From Dichetophora obliterata (Eukaryota > Arthropoda > Insecta > Diptera > Sciomyzidae): a stretch of DNA of 64,000 nt. Below, piece by piece: positions 22,691 through 34,222 of this stretch (the first letter of the stretch is position 1; every line of letters starts with the position of its first letter). Location of the stretch: positions 793,001-857,000 of the forward strand of contig OY986439.1 in NCBI GenBank assembly GCA_963920525.1. The letters run 5' to 3'. The translations under genes were made by a program, and so were the position numbers. The notes under the pieces were generated by a model. It was given only the letters and a program-made list of their open reading frames with translations. It searched no databases and was not told the origin of the DNA.

Positions 22691-23610
22691 TGTACTGACC
22701 ATCTCCTATTTAGCTCAAATTTTGTTTTCAGATTGGTTTATTGTTTAGCAAACCAAATTCGAAGACAGCCAAGCGAATGTCAAAATAGAGTATATTTTGA
22801 GACAACGTTGCTCAGTTAATTTAAATCTAGCTTTCGTAAATAAGGTATTATTGGAAAGGTTATTTTATCTTTTTTAACTTAAAAAATATAAAACCTTTAA
22901 AAAAGTTGCCCTAAAATTGTTCATCCTTAATTTCAAAGTTTAATTTCAATAATACCACAGCAACAGACGCTATATTTTTTTTTATTTTCATTATTTTAAT
23001 TTTTTTTAACGTTGAATTTTTTTACCTATCCAACGATATAAAATGAAGGAATACTCTTGAAGGGTTCAGAGGTTATAGCGTAAAATGTGAAGTTTTATTG
23101 AATTTTGAATACAAATTCAGCTAGATATCAACGCTCTTGAATTCGGTCAATTATACATTTTTTCAATTTTGAATTCAACTCTAGTTGGATTTCTATTCAA
23201 AATTCAATAATACTTAACGTTTTACGTCATAACTTCTGAACCGTTTTAAAGCATACCTTCATTTTATACCGTTAGAAAGGTAATGGAACGTAAAAAAAAT
23301 GAAAATTATGAAAATGAAAAAAATGAAAGCGTATATTGATGCCATGGTGTTAAAATTTGAAACTAAAAATGGGTCAAATTACTGCAATTTTTCAAAAGTT
23401 TTATGTTTTTCTCTTAAAAAAGACAAAATAACCTTTTAAATGATATCCTATTTACGAAAATCTTATTTAAATTGACTGAGCTACGTTATCTAAAAATAGA
23501 AACTATTTTGGCCGCGAAAAATAATTCTAAAAATATATAACTTTGGATTTGGTTTTCTAATCAACAAACAATCCAAAAAAAATTTGAGCCAAATCAGAGA
23601 TGGTACACAC
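22691..23610. mobile_element. 0.92-kb foldback element, two long arms with almost no spacer
   Basis: The first half is matched in reverse by the second over nearly its full length. Outer: TGTACTGACCATCTC against GTGTGTACCATCTC. Middle: ACGTTGCTCAGTTAATTTAA against ACGTAGCTCAGTCAATTTAA, and AAAGGTTATTTTATCTTTTT against AAAGGTTATTTTGTCTTTTT. Inner: TTGAATTTTGAATACAAATT against TTGAATTTTGAATAGAAATC. The arms meet near 23150. Identity by eye is about 75-85%. No ORF. A transcript across it would form a very long hairpin. Confidence 0.8.
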
Positions 23611-24336
23611 ATACTCACATACATACATACATGCTTCCATTTTTTATGTATAGATAAATGGACGAAAAAGTAGGCGCTTCATATACTGATAGTATATCAC
23701 TCCCAGAGGGTCCCTTTACACCCACATACCCAGTTTCACTATCAAAAATGAGAAATAATAATGATTTCTGATGAGTGGGCGTAGATAAATTTCGACACGC
23801 CATTTTTTGTGCAGCTTCCGACAGTTACCATATGAACTAAATTGCTAAATGTAAGTCGGCTACGGTAAAAACTGTCTGATTATAGCATTTTTACTGATTT
23901 GTGGGCGGTAAAAGTGGGCGTGGCAATATTTATATATAGTGACTGCCACTTGGAGCACCTACATACCAAGTTTTACTATCAAAACGGATACAACTCAGGA
24001 ATTAGCATGATTTAAAAAAGTGAGCGTATATATAGTGCGACCACGCCCATTCTTATACAGATGGCAACAGTAACCATCTGAACAAAATTACTAAATTTTA
24101 TTTTTTTACAATCAAAACCGTCTGATAAAACCTTTTTTTTTTGTTTGAGCGAATGCGCAAATTTTAATTTTATGTGAGGCACACTTCTCCTTGCCCAATC
24201 GACACCAAACTTCACAGGAACACTCTCAAGATATTTTTTCAGTTTCTTTGAAAATTTCATAGAGATAGGTTCATTGGTTTTGGAGTCTATACGTGATATG
24301 CACACATACCCACATACATACATCCATTTTTATATA
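23611..24336. repeat. diverged repeat block bounded by CATA-rich microsatellites
   Basis: (CATA)n-type runs with similar neighbours occur at about 23612-23634 and 24299-24325. Between them, two related segments carry 'agttaccatatgaactaaattgctaaat' with 'gtctgatta' (about 23822-23880) and 'agtaaccatctgaacaaaattactaaat' with 'gtctgataa' (about 24068-24125). The same phrases recur, complemented or direct, near 50640. This looks like an old non-coding repeat family. No gene. Confidence 0.5.
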
Positions 24337-25450
24337 CCCAAAGTGCACAAAAACGGATGCGGATCCGTTTCGAGCTCATTACAAGTCCGCCAGTACACAT
24401 TTCGCTTTCTTATGTTTCGACGGACTCGTTTCGAACCCGTTACGAATTCGTCAAAAAAGTGGTCACAACGCTAACGTAAAAGGCAGTCCTAAATTTGTTA
24501 TAAAATCTTTTATTTTATTTTCAGTGAAATAGGGATACGAAATATAAATGCGTACTTATTTATTATTATTTTAAGTAACTTTTTTATATCATTAGGCACG
24601 TGTCTATATAATTAAGATAAGTTTCCATTTCCTAATTTATTTAAAATGTAATATGTAAGAATGTAAGAACTGCAATAACAAAAAATTACAACAAGATATT
24701 TTGAATATAGCATAAACCATATTGTTTCGTTTTGAATCCGAACTATTTAAATAAAACGAGCCCGTACTATTTAAAAAAGAGTCCGAAACGGTTTCGTACC
24801 TGTGGCAACATGTTGTAACTTCGAAAGTTTCGAAGTTGTCGAAATTATTGAAAGTCGATTTGTTGTAACACTTTCGACAGGCGATATTTGCGATAAAATA
24901 TCACTTTATTTTTGTGGCAGTGATCGAGAAGCAAAGTAAATATAAATGGATATATTTGTCCGTTTAAGCATGGTTTTATTTATTATATATTATTTATTTA
25001 GCATAGAAGTGTTAAATAATGATTTTAAGTTAGTGAAGTATTGGCTTTAATAAAAGTATATATATGGTTAGCTTAGAACTGTTTGTTCAAATTAACTTGA
25101 CTTTATTTTTTCCAAACAATGTTATTTGCTGAAAATAACGAATTTATAATTTTTAGTTTAAATGACATTTTTTATTAGTAAAACAATTTTTTAAAATATT
25201 AATTCACTTTATTTAGCATGCCAAGTATCAGAAAAAAAGCTTGCGTGCAGCTGTTAAATGTTCGAACATAACTTCGAAACAAACCAAATCGCCTGTCGAA
25301 CGAAAATATTATTAATAACGAAATTATTAATAAATAGGAACTTTATACGAAAAAGAATCAGTTTCGGATGACAAACGCAATCCATTTCGAATAACAAATA
25401 CGAAGAAGTAAGTCCATCTCGAATTCGAAACGGATCCTTTTGGCACTTGG
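24337..25450. mobile_element. 1.1-kb TIR element flanked by TATATA
   Basis: The left end starts CCCAAAGTGCACAAAAACGG then ATGCGGATCCGTTTCGA. The right end, reverse-complemented, is CCAAGTGCCAAAAGGATCCG then TTTCGA. TATATA lies on both sides (24331-24336, 25451-25456). A second, inner inverted pair is present: CGACAGGCGAT near 24876 and ATCGCCTGTCG near 25288. The interior is rich in 'tttcgaa' motifs. No transposase recognised; superfamily unknown. Confidence 0.65.
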
Positions 25451-25456
25451 TATATA

Positions 25457-25860
25457 GAAGATAGACAACAGTTTGATTTGTTTTATTTTGAAAACGAAGG
25501 GCGCTCTCTAAAAAACTTAAAAAAAAATCACGTATTACCTGAAATATAGTGTGTAAAGAGGTTTAACTAACACAACTGCAGTAGATGTGAACCTCGTTAA
25601 AGACAATTCGCAATTGAAGACGAGCAGGATTTGATTGTCCAGGTACTTTAAATAAGTGTTCATAAAATACTTGAAAAAAATTGGTTTTTTTACAAATATA
25701 CTTCAATAAATCTTTTGTACTCGCTCAAAAATCTTGGACTAAATTATAGTAAATTCTGTATTGTATATTTAACGACACCGACACTATATTCAAATATAAT
25801 CGTCACCAAATATTGAAATTGAGTTTTATTAAAATATTTTCGGCAAAAATAAAAAATAAC
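25457..25860. other. A+T-rich sequence, nothing recognised
   Basis: No protein similarity was found. On the minus strand a T6 run at about 25848-25853 would serve as a pol III terminator for the tRNA-like sequence next to it. Confidence 0.4.
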
Positions 25861-25933
25861 GAAACCTGTGGGATTCGAACCCACTCAGTTAAGGTTATAA
25901 ATGTGTGGCTCTTCCAACTGCTCTATACAGCCA
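25861..25933 (-). repeat. tRNA-like sequence, degenerate
   Basis: The minus strand shows TATAGAGCAGTTGGAAGAGC (A-box and D-arm, like Lys/Ile-type tRNAs) and a perfect T-arm, GTGGG-TTCGAAT-CCCAC, with B-box GGTTCGAATCC. The loop region TTTATAA would give anticodon UAU. However, the anticodon stem and the acceptor stem do not pair, so a functional tRNA is unlikely. It is a tRNA pseudogene or a SINE head. A MITE begins only about 10 bp away. Confidence 0.55.
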
Positions 25934-25943
25934 TTAAATATTA

Positions 25944-26336
25944 AGGGTTCTCATCTAAGCATGTAAACATGTAAAGCATTTAAACTTTTGATGAGCACCA
26001 AAGTGTACATAGCGTAAATGTCGGCAAAGTGGCCGCAGCGGATGCGACAACATTATGACTTTTTTAAATTTTAAATCTTTAAAAAACCTTCCTTAACATA
26101 GAAAAATAAATAAAACGTGTTCATACTTACTTCAACTACTTTAAATATGTAATGATACGAGCCAAAGGCAACCCTTAATCACACACGTAGATTTACATGC
26201 TAGTTTACACTACAAAATAGGCTCGGAAATGATGTAAACTCACGCCCATACAAATTTTGACAGATAGTTTACGCGCATGTAAGTTCACAAGGTTTACAAT
26301 GTTTACGGGTCAATTACATGCTTAGATGAGAACCCT
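25944..26336. mobile_element. MITE with perfect 23-bp TIR, TA-flanked
   Basis: Both ends read AGGGTTCTCATCTAAGCATG then TAA, identical over 23 bp, each preceded by TA (25942-25943 and the complement at 26337-26338). TA target sites suggest the Tc1/mariner superfamily, though a 3-bp ATT reading is also possible. Subterminal 'gtttaca' motifs repeat on both sides. 393 bp, non-coding. The perfect ends suggest fairly recent insertion. Confidence 0.85.
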
Positions 26337-26338
26337 TA

Positions 26339-28489
26339 TTATATATTAAATTTTTAAACCCTATTGTAACTTCTGGCCCACCCTGTATAAAGAAATGATA
26401 AACGCTAAAAAAAAGATAATTTGTGATGCTTTCGATTGATTGGAGTTCAACATATATTTGGTAAATTTCATTTTGCAACAAAAAAAAAATCAATTTAATC
26501 CAATAGTTTTATACTAGCCTTATTTTACGTCAATTTCTATTGAAAAATAGTAACTTTTATTTTTCATTTCCAATAGGCCAAATGTCTGTAAAAATGCAAT
26601 TAATGTTGGCAAAACAAAATTCGAAAACTCAAACTTTAAAAATAAGTTGAAAAAAATTGTGCTGACCTTGAGAGGTCAAATAAGGTGCCTTTCAATATGT
26701 CCTTCTTTAAGAATTTTTATTAAGTTTGAATAAGCTTGTTTATTAATTGCTTTGGCACACTGTGTTATAATACAAGAAAAATAATATTAGTTATCAAATT
26801 ATTAACTCGGCTCTTTTTTTGACAGCGAGTGTATATACTTTATTTCCGACTGTTAGCTATAACTATATCTTAATTGAGAGAAAAAACTTCAGTGCAGTAA
26901 AGTAGTTTATAAAATATTCTGTTTTCGGATCTTAAGAACGCTGCATGAGAATCTAAATAAAAAATTGGATGATAAAATATGTAAGTATAATAAAATAAGT
27001 TTTCATCAGAAAATTTTGTTCAGCTCATTGCTTGCTTTTGACGATTCTTTGAGTTTTACAGCTGCTAGGGGCAAATATAACTTCTGTTCTTCTTCGTTTC
27101 GAGAAACTTTCTTTCTAATAACGTTGTACACAATTTTAAAATAATTTTACTTTTTCCCCTTGTACAGGGAGTGCGTTTGAAAACCTCGATATCCAACAGT
27201 ATATGTTGTATATGTGAATCAAACATAAACACATACAGCATACAAAGACACGATGACTTCTAGACATCTCGAGCAGCGGTTTCTCTTTACGAACATAACA
27301 AAGTAAGAAAAAGTTTACCACAAAAATATACCAAAAAGTTAAAAAAAATATAAACTTTTTATAGATATAATTTAATAAATATTTTCGTTTTGAAATTGAG
27401 GGTTTTTAAACTTGAGCGTTAGTTAAGAAAAATTAGGGTTATTTTCCTTATTTGCTTACGGGATAAAATAAGTTAAAGAATAACAGCTGAAGATGAAGGT
27501 GAATGTTCTTAGATTAGTTTGTTTAGCTCAAGATGCGCGTTTATGACACGTTATTGTAGAATGAAAAATAATGGGCGAAAGTCCCAATTTATTTAAATAA
27601 ATTTAAACAATGCATTAAACATATAATAAAGTTAAATTAAAAAATTTAATATTATACAAAAAACTGGGGTTCTGAATTTCGATTTTGGTCAAACAGAAAA
27701 ATTCGAAAAACACATGCATTGATAGCCAAGATTTTTTCATTAACGGGCTTTTTTGTCTTATACATAATTCTATAATTTTAATGGTTTATCTGTTAAACTT
27801 ATTTATAGTGTTGCCATATGTCTCGTCTTCTTATGATCTTAAAAAATTACCGCTGGGGCGTAATTTGTAGTGTATTTTTGAAGTTTTATCATTTTCAAAA
27901 ATTTTCTTTGATACAGAATCTAATTCTCTAATTTCAGAAATGCACAAAACAAAGAGAGCAGCACCAGCAAATACATGTTCGTGCAAAATTTTACGCTCTT
28001 ACAAGGAAAAACGACGTTTTTATTAACAAAATTCTAAAAGCCCTCAGTGCTTGCGCTTAAGAAATTTAGAAAATTCATTGCATAAAAAGTATTGTTATGC
28101 CTTCTTGCATTTTATTTGGCGAAATATAAGTATGAACATAATATCTTTATATTAAAAGGAATCTTAAACGGTTTTCTCGGCAACTTTTTAATTTTTAATA
28201 TATAAAGGAAATTTTGTAAGAATTAATTTTAGGATTTTTTGCAAATTTTAGAGACTTAAGCTTTTAAAAGTAAAAAAGTAAACATTTATTAAAAAAAAAG
28301 GTAAAATCTGCTCAGCTGGCTGGAAATCGGTTTTCTTTTATTTTGGTCTGAACCAATTTTATCGTCCACCAAATTACATTTTTGTGCATTTTTGAGCAAC
28401 TTTTGTACTGGAAACCCACTAAAATTTAATTTAATAAGAAAAGCAATCTTTTCGATCAAATCATTGGATATAAAAAGAAAGAACTGCAA
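26339..28489. other. A+T-rich sequence, nothing recognised
   Basis: Both strands were read and no protein similarity was found. 'Acgacgtttttattaacaaa' at about 28011-28030 recurs near 48828, a short dispersed repeat. Confidence 0.4.
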
Positions 28490-29044
28490 GGTTTCATCTC
28501 ATATAATTGAAATTTCTCAAAATCGGATGAAAACGATGCCTACCTCCCATACAAAGAGACTTTAACCAAATTGTAAAAAAAGCTTTAAATGCAACAAAAA
28601 CTAATGTAATGACTTAAAATTTTGCACATAAGCTTTGGTCTCAAATGTTCACCATATTTATGTGACCGTTTGTCTCTAAAAATTTCACAAAAACTAGTTT
28701 AATCAATTAATATTACAACTTAGCACATATGCTAAGAATATTAAAATTAACATTGAGTTTGGAATTAGGCAAAATCGTATAAAAACTTGGCCAATCTTTC
28801 ATACAAAGTGACGTCATCAGCATGTCTTTTATAAATTCCATAAAAATGTGTATATTAACAGCATATTTAACACATAATTATCCATATCTTAAACGTGGTC
28901 TGCATTTGAGTTTTGGCAAAATTGGATGAACACTGCACTCATACTCTATTCGAAGTGACGTCATCAAACTTTCCAAACATGCAGAACTTAGAATATACTG
29001 TAGGAGTATTTTAACTTCGACCCAGTCGAAGATAGTGCCTTGCA
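28490..29044 (+). mobile_element. Helitron-like repeat, 5'-truncated copy
   Basis: Aligns with the last 0.6-0.7 kb of the copy ending at 4200: 'cctacctcccatacaaag', 'tgctaagaatattaaaat', 'acgtcatcaaa', 'gaatatactgtaggagta'. It ends with a perfect 6-bp hairpin, TTCGAC-CCA-GTCGAA (29016-29030), followed by GATAGTGCCTTGCATG. The better-preserved stem here supports a real 3'-terminal hairpin. The terminal CTAG seen at 4200 is not kept (CATG). Confidence 0.6.
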
Positions 29045-29849
29045 TGTTTATATTAATTGAATTATTTCATTCAAAACTTTAATTTATGTGTTCAGCTTAT
29101 TATTTTGTTCAGACTTGTTGCAGTTAAGGTACAGTCAGAAAAAAGGTCGACTTTAAAATCTAAAACATAAGTTTTTGTTTTAAAAATTTTAAATTTATTT
29201 AGTTTTAAGGAAAGTTATTATTGAAATATAAGAACTTATATTTGCTTCAACAAATTAAAACTTTAAATTTAAAAGTAAATTTGTTTGTCTTATTTGATTT
29301 ATTTATTTTTAAAATTAAAGACAATTTGTACATTTTAATCAATTCTTTTCATAAGGCTCTATTAAATAATTCTAGTTTTATAGTTTAAAACCAGTTAATT
29401 TTGTTGGTTAATAAAACAGAAACCAATTAAAATTCTGTTGAAAAATACTCAAAGCCAAAACAAATACCTTCAAATCAATACGATAAAAGTATTACATAAA
29501 TATTCCAAAAATTCGGGTTTATTTTAAATAGTTGCCGCGTTATTGTTAAAAGATGCATTTCTACATGATATTATACTTATATTCTAAATACAATATGATA
29601 GTAGAGCTTGTTTGCTACGTCAAAAATAACAAATGTAACTCACAAAAAAGGCGTTATTTTGACAAAAAAAGCACTAAAAATAAAAACTTCGTATTTTGTG
29701 ATTTATATTAATTATATGATAAAATTCTTAAACATTTTAGGAGTAATGATATTAGTTTTTCTTTATTTCTTATTTTTTTCTAAAATATTCTGTTTTGATT
29801 CGTTTCACAATTCGTTCCGCAATTCTTTCAATTTATCAGCCGAATCGTG
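29045..29849. other. A+T-rich sequence, nothing recognised
   Basis: The short plus-strand frame at 29608-29907 matches no known family and overlaps the MITE end. No repeat partner was found. Confidence 0.4.
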
Positions 29850-30083
29850 CACTGAGAAAAAACATACTAAAATCAAAGAAAATTTAACTTGTCTTAGCGT
29901 CAAGTAATTTCTTTTTTATTTGAAATGGAATTTTTTTTTTTTTTTTTGAAAGAAATAATTAATACTCCTTTTTATAATTTAAATATTTCTTTTAAAGAAA
30001 AATTTCCATTTCAAATAAAAAACAAAAAAATTAAGTAATTTTTCTTCGATTTTGTTGTGATTTTTTCGATTTTATTCTCAGTG
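29850..30083. mobile_element. foldback MITE with CACTGAGAA termini
   Basis: Ends are CACTGAGAAAAAACATAC and, reverse-complemented, CACTGAGAATAAAATCG. Subterminal arms also pair: TTTTTTATTTGAAATGGAA near 29911-29930 and TTCCATTTCAAATAAAAAA near 30004-30023. 234 bp, no coding. Target duplication not identified. Confidence 0.65.
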
Positions 30084-30324
30084 TATCAAGGCCGTAGCCG
30101 AGGGGATTTTCGGGGTTCAAATCCCCCAGAGGATCAAAATTTTGATAAAAATTAATGCATTTAAAAAACTATTTCATTGAAACATTTAAGTGATTAATGC
30201 TCTAAAAAAACTTAACAAATCCTATACTGAAGTTGTATTTACGTGTAAAATTCTTTGTTATGAGTTGAATCGTGTAAGCAACGATAGTGAAAACCAATGT
30301 ATCGTAATTTATTGGATTGAAATA

Positions 30325-30645
30325 CATTCAAAATTACCATCACTATTGACATCTTCAGTTCGTTGCTTGAGAAAATAAATGTCGGATGTGAACATTTTCA
30401 CTTTTGAGATTATTGAGAAAAAGGGGCTATAAATTCTAAAAAAATAGCGGTAAGTCCACAATTATTTCGTAATCTATTGTTAAAACTGTCTGCAAATAGG
30501 CTTGAAATTCTGAACAATATTGCTCCGCTAGAATTTGAATTATAGTACCTTCTTATCAATAATCTCAAAATTGAAAATTTTCACATGCGACATTTATTTT
30601 CTCAAGCGACGAGTTGTAGATGATGGTAGTAATGATAACAATGAA
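30325..30645. repeat. long inverted repeat, about 95-bp arms
   Basis: The left arm includes TTGCTTGAGAAAATAAATGT then CGGATGTGAACATTTTCA (30362-30400). The right arm, reverse-complemented, includes CGCTTGAGAAAATAAATGTC then GCATGTGAAAATTTTCAA. Weaker pairing extends outward through 'attaccatcactattgaca'. The spacer is about 135 bp. It may be a MITE or the relic of two oppositely oriented copies. Confidence 0.7.
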
Positions 30646-31756
30646 GCCAGCAAGAATTGCATACACATGTATACCGAAAATACTTTTCTAATTCGAACCG
30701 CCTAGAAAGATTTTAAAGTATACTTCAGCCTCGAAAACTTAAATTTCAACATCCATGGTTTTGTCGCTGGAGTTGTTTGGCTTACTCCAAATATGCAAAT
30801 GGAGCTTATAGTAAGTTCTGCTTTTTCTTTAGCTCTGCTTATGGCGGCATTGCATCACAGACTCTTCGTAATTTACGGCACAAAACAAGTTTTTTTTAAT
30901 AAATTTTTCTGCCCCTTTAATTGTGACTCTTTTGTAGTCAAGAGTTTTTCAACAATTAACTTTCGAATTAAAAATATGAGTCTTAACCTGCTTTAATTTT
31001 TGAGGAAGGTTTAAAGTTACTCATTAGTTATAAAAAGTTTTCTTACATTTTTTAGAATTCTGACCCGAGACAATGTTCTAAGCCAATCAAATGTTTTAAG
31101 TCGAGTTTAAGTAATTTTTTTAATTTTATTTTTAGTTTAGTTATTTTTTTTAAGTTTACTTAAAAGTTTTTCTGTGCCTCAAATTTTATTAATTTGAGAT
31201 AAATGAGATATCTTTTTCATCCTTAAAATTTCTTCAAACATACCTCCGAAATTTAATGGGCGGGATCCGTTTAAACATATGTGCATCACTTAGCATACAC
31301 AGTAGATGACCTTTCTTGCAAAAGTATTCCAGATTTTCCCTGCAAGGACTGATTTTTTACCTGGCATTCAATAGGCATAAGCTGAATAAAAATAAAGAAA
31401 TTGCAATAACTGAATGCGCTACTCGTAAAAACGTGATTTTGGAAAGTATTTTTTCAATCGTTTCAAATCAGATTTTTTAAAATCATTTTAGCTACTTGAA
31501 AATTAACGGTAGTATTGTTTGGTAATGTAAAACTGGTAGTTGAATTCATTTTCGAAATCAAACTTTTGATAAATGTGGAAGTGAAGTCAACAGCACTTCC
31601 CAAACCATAAATCTAGTACTGTTTTACATTATTTTTGCTATGCTATTGAATTGTTGGTAATTTAATGAAGTTTATTAAAAAAGAAAACAAATTTTATTCG
31701 GAACATATTTGCACAAGAAATAACTTTTTTAAGTGATGTCGAATATTTATTTTTTG
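30646..31756. other. A+T-rich sequence, nothing recognised
   Basis: No family was recognised in the short frames here, including 30793-30996. No repeat partners were seen in the window. Confidence 0.4.
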
Positions 31757-32380
31757 TTATTTTGGTTTCTGCAAATTTGTAATGATGTCCTTTTTAGTTG
31801 CTCTGTAAGGAAACAGTTTTTGATGTGAGTCTACGACTTTTAGAACCATCTGTTTTTCGCTTTCTATGGTGGTAACTTTTTCATTGAATCTTGTGATCAA
31901 ATTTATTGCCCTTTCGGTGGCATCGCTTACGACTTTGATGCTTCCCACAATTTCCTCGGCGCGCAAGTAGTTTTTATTTTTAGTCCAGCGGCTGGGATCG
32001 ATTCCCAAAAACCTTTTGAGATCTACTTCGTTCGAATTGCTCGCAAACAGTGTATCAAAAAATTTGTGAGTGTTTGACGTAACGAATCTTTCAATTCTCA
32101 AATTTGAGACATCAATCGAGCCCACTGCGATATATACCTATATAGCTTTCTTACACTTTTTGTCATCACCTTTTTTCTTAAGCGCAGCCACCATCGGAAG
32201 GCAAAGCCAATGAGAGTCTCTGACAAATACCATAAATGGCGACTCAACACTTCAGTCAATACAACAATGCAGTCAACACTTCATTCGCAATTTTTTCATT
32301 TACTTCTCGATACTCAATTAGCTTTGCAATCATTGTAATATCGACATTTGGAGCAGCAGATGGTGAACTGCATTGAAACC
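31757..32380 (-). pseudogene. fragment of an uncharacterised multi-copy arthropod ORF
   Basis: The last 122 codons form one open frame: LRIERFVTSNTHKFFDTLFA, DPSRWTKNKNYLRAEEIVGS, IKVVSDATERAINLITRFNE and KQMVLKVVDSHQKLFP. Upstream, in shifting frames, are SRHLWYLSETLIGFAF and MVAALKKKGDD. From memory these match the C-terminal half of a dispersed, uncharacterised arthropod protein family with 'HLWYLSEEL', 'VNDTAERAV-LI' and 'KQ-LLQVV' motifs, probably element-borne. I know of no assigned function. Frameshifts between about 32150 and 32250 break it. Confidence 0.5.
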
Positions 32381-34073
32381 AATAACGCATATATACTATG
32401 GCGGTGAAAACATTCAAGTCCCTTAGACTGTAAAATCATCCACAAATAGTAACTACTAGTATTTGAGTTTGGTATGGCAATGATCATAGTAGTAAAGGGA
32501 TCACTGGTGTAAAGGAGGGAAAATGGTGCTCTGATATCGAGATAGGGCTTGAAAATAAAATTTCCATTTTGAAGAAAAAAATTAATAAAACGTCAGAGAA
32601 AATCTTTAAAAGCAAAAATTTCCATTTTACCCTCCAAAAACCTATTTAGGAATTTTAAAAAATTCTCTACTGTAAGCAACCGGAAGACTTACTTGAGATG
32701 CTAAACATTTAACATTTTTTTTATTTATTTATGTTCATTAAAAGTTTTCTGAGAATTATTTTAAATTTGATCTATTTTAAAAAATTAACATGTATTTAAG
32801 GTTATCTAATCACACTTTCATATTTGATTGCATATTGTCTTAAAATATATTTTGATTTTAAGTAAAGTGCAACTCGAAAGTGTTTTGAATGATAGAGGTG
32901 AAAAAATCATAGCCGTACTTTCCATATGCCTCGTCTTTTATTTTTCCAAAGCATATAACTTTTTTTCAATCTTGTATCGAATAAAAAAAAAATTTAATTC
33001 GGGTTTAAGTGTTTTAGAGAGTTACGACTCACTTATACTCAAGAATGTTGATATCATGAAGAAATCAACGAAATAATTAAAACAATTACAATTCTATTCA
33101 TTGTTCCATTTTCCAAACAATACTTCTGTCTTCTGAAAGACAGACTCAAAGCCTATTGCAAAGCCTTATTTAATGAATATGTGAAAAGAGTGGTTTTATA
33201 ACCATATCCGTTCAAATGTCTTAGCTGTACATTTTCCAACAGAAAACAATACTGTAAGATGTTCCATCATGCAATAATAGAGTTACATAAAACGAAATTT
33301 TAATTACACATTTTATTTCACTTGATTGCAACAAACAATGGCCGACATCTTATTCAGTTATGAAAAAAAATCATGTAAATTAAGACTAATTGTGTTGTAA
33401 CACATCAAAACTTTACAATACATTTACGTTCAGCATTTTTAATTTGGTTGAAGGCAGCGTTATAAATACAGTTTTTTTTTTTAATTCTAACGACATTACG
33501 GTCGATCACATTTCACTGTAAGAAATTGTGTGCAATGTTCGATATTCAAGTTATTGTTTTAGAAATTTCATTAAATTTCGCTAACTAATTTGGGTTCGAT
33601 ATAAACGAATAGATTGCTATTTTTTATTTATCTGAATACAGTTTCACTGATCATATTAATTTTTATGCAATCTAATAGAGAAATTTACAACGCTTTCAAA
33701 AAAATTACAACTATTATAGTCTAAATTTGATTGAGGCTTAGCAATCAAATGTTAGACTCTTAAGAAAAGTACTTTTTACGTTTTTCAAAAAAAATTGAAA
33801 TTAAACCTACATTTTTTTTTTTGACGAAACAAAATTCAAATTAATAGTTGTTTTACTTTTAAATTGAATAGCATTTCGAAAAGTTATTAAAATATGGGTA
33901 AATGAAATTTTAAATTTTCTCAAAAAACCTACACGATTTTCTTGCAATAAGAAGAAAAAACTATGAACATAAGAAAAAAACAATTTATTTTTGTGTTTCG
34001 AAACCCAAAAGAATGTGAAAAAAAATCAAATATTTCTAAGAAAATAAAAGTGTGTCAAAGGAAAATATTAAGA
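32381..34073. other. A+T-rich sequence, nothing recognised
   Basis: No protein similarity on either strand. Long A or T runs are frequent, for example near 33473 and 33811. Confidence 0.4.
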
Positions 34074-34222
34074 CTTGCTGCATCTTTATGTACAACGAAA
34101 CGAATGCTGAACGTGGTGCGAGACACGGTAAGCAATACATTTTTCCACATCAAAAAAATATTGTTGCTCGTTTCTTTCACGACGTTCAGCCTTCGTTTCG
34201 TTATACATAAAGATGCAGCTAG
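34074..34222. mobile_element. 149-bp hairpin MITE, about 43-bp arms
   Basis: The left arm reads GCTGCATCTTTATGTACAAC then GAAACGAATGCTGAACGTGG. The right arm, reverse-complemented, reads GCTGCATCTTTATGTATAAC then GAAACGAAGGCTGAACGTCG. Only about three mismatches in 43 bp, spacer about 60 bp. Overlapping small ORFs are by-products of the palindrome. Confidence 0.8.

Noticed and set aside
30085..30130. GGGGTTCAAATCCCCC as a tRNA B-box
   Set aside because: It is a short G+C-rich hairpin without an A-box or other tRNA arms.
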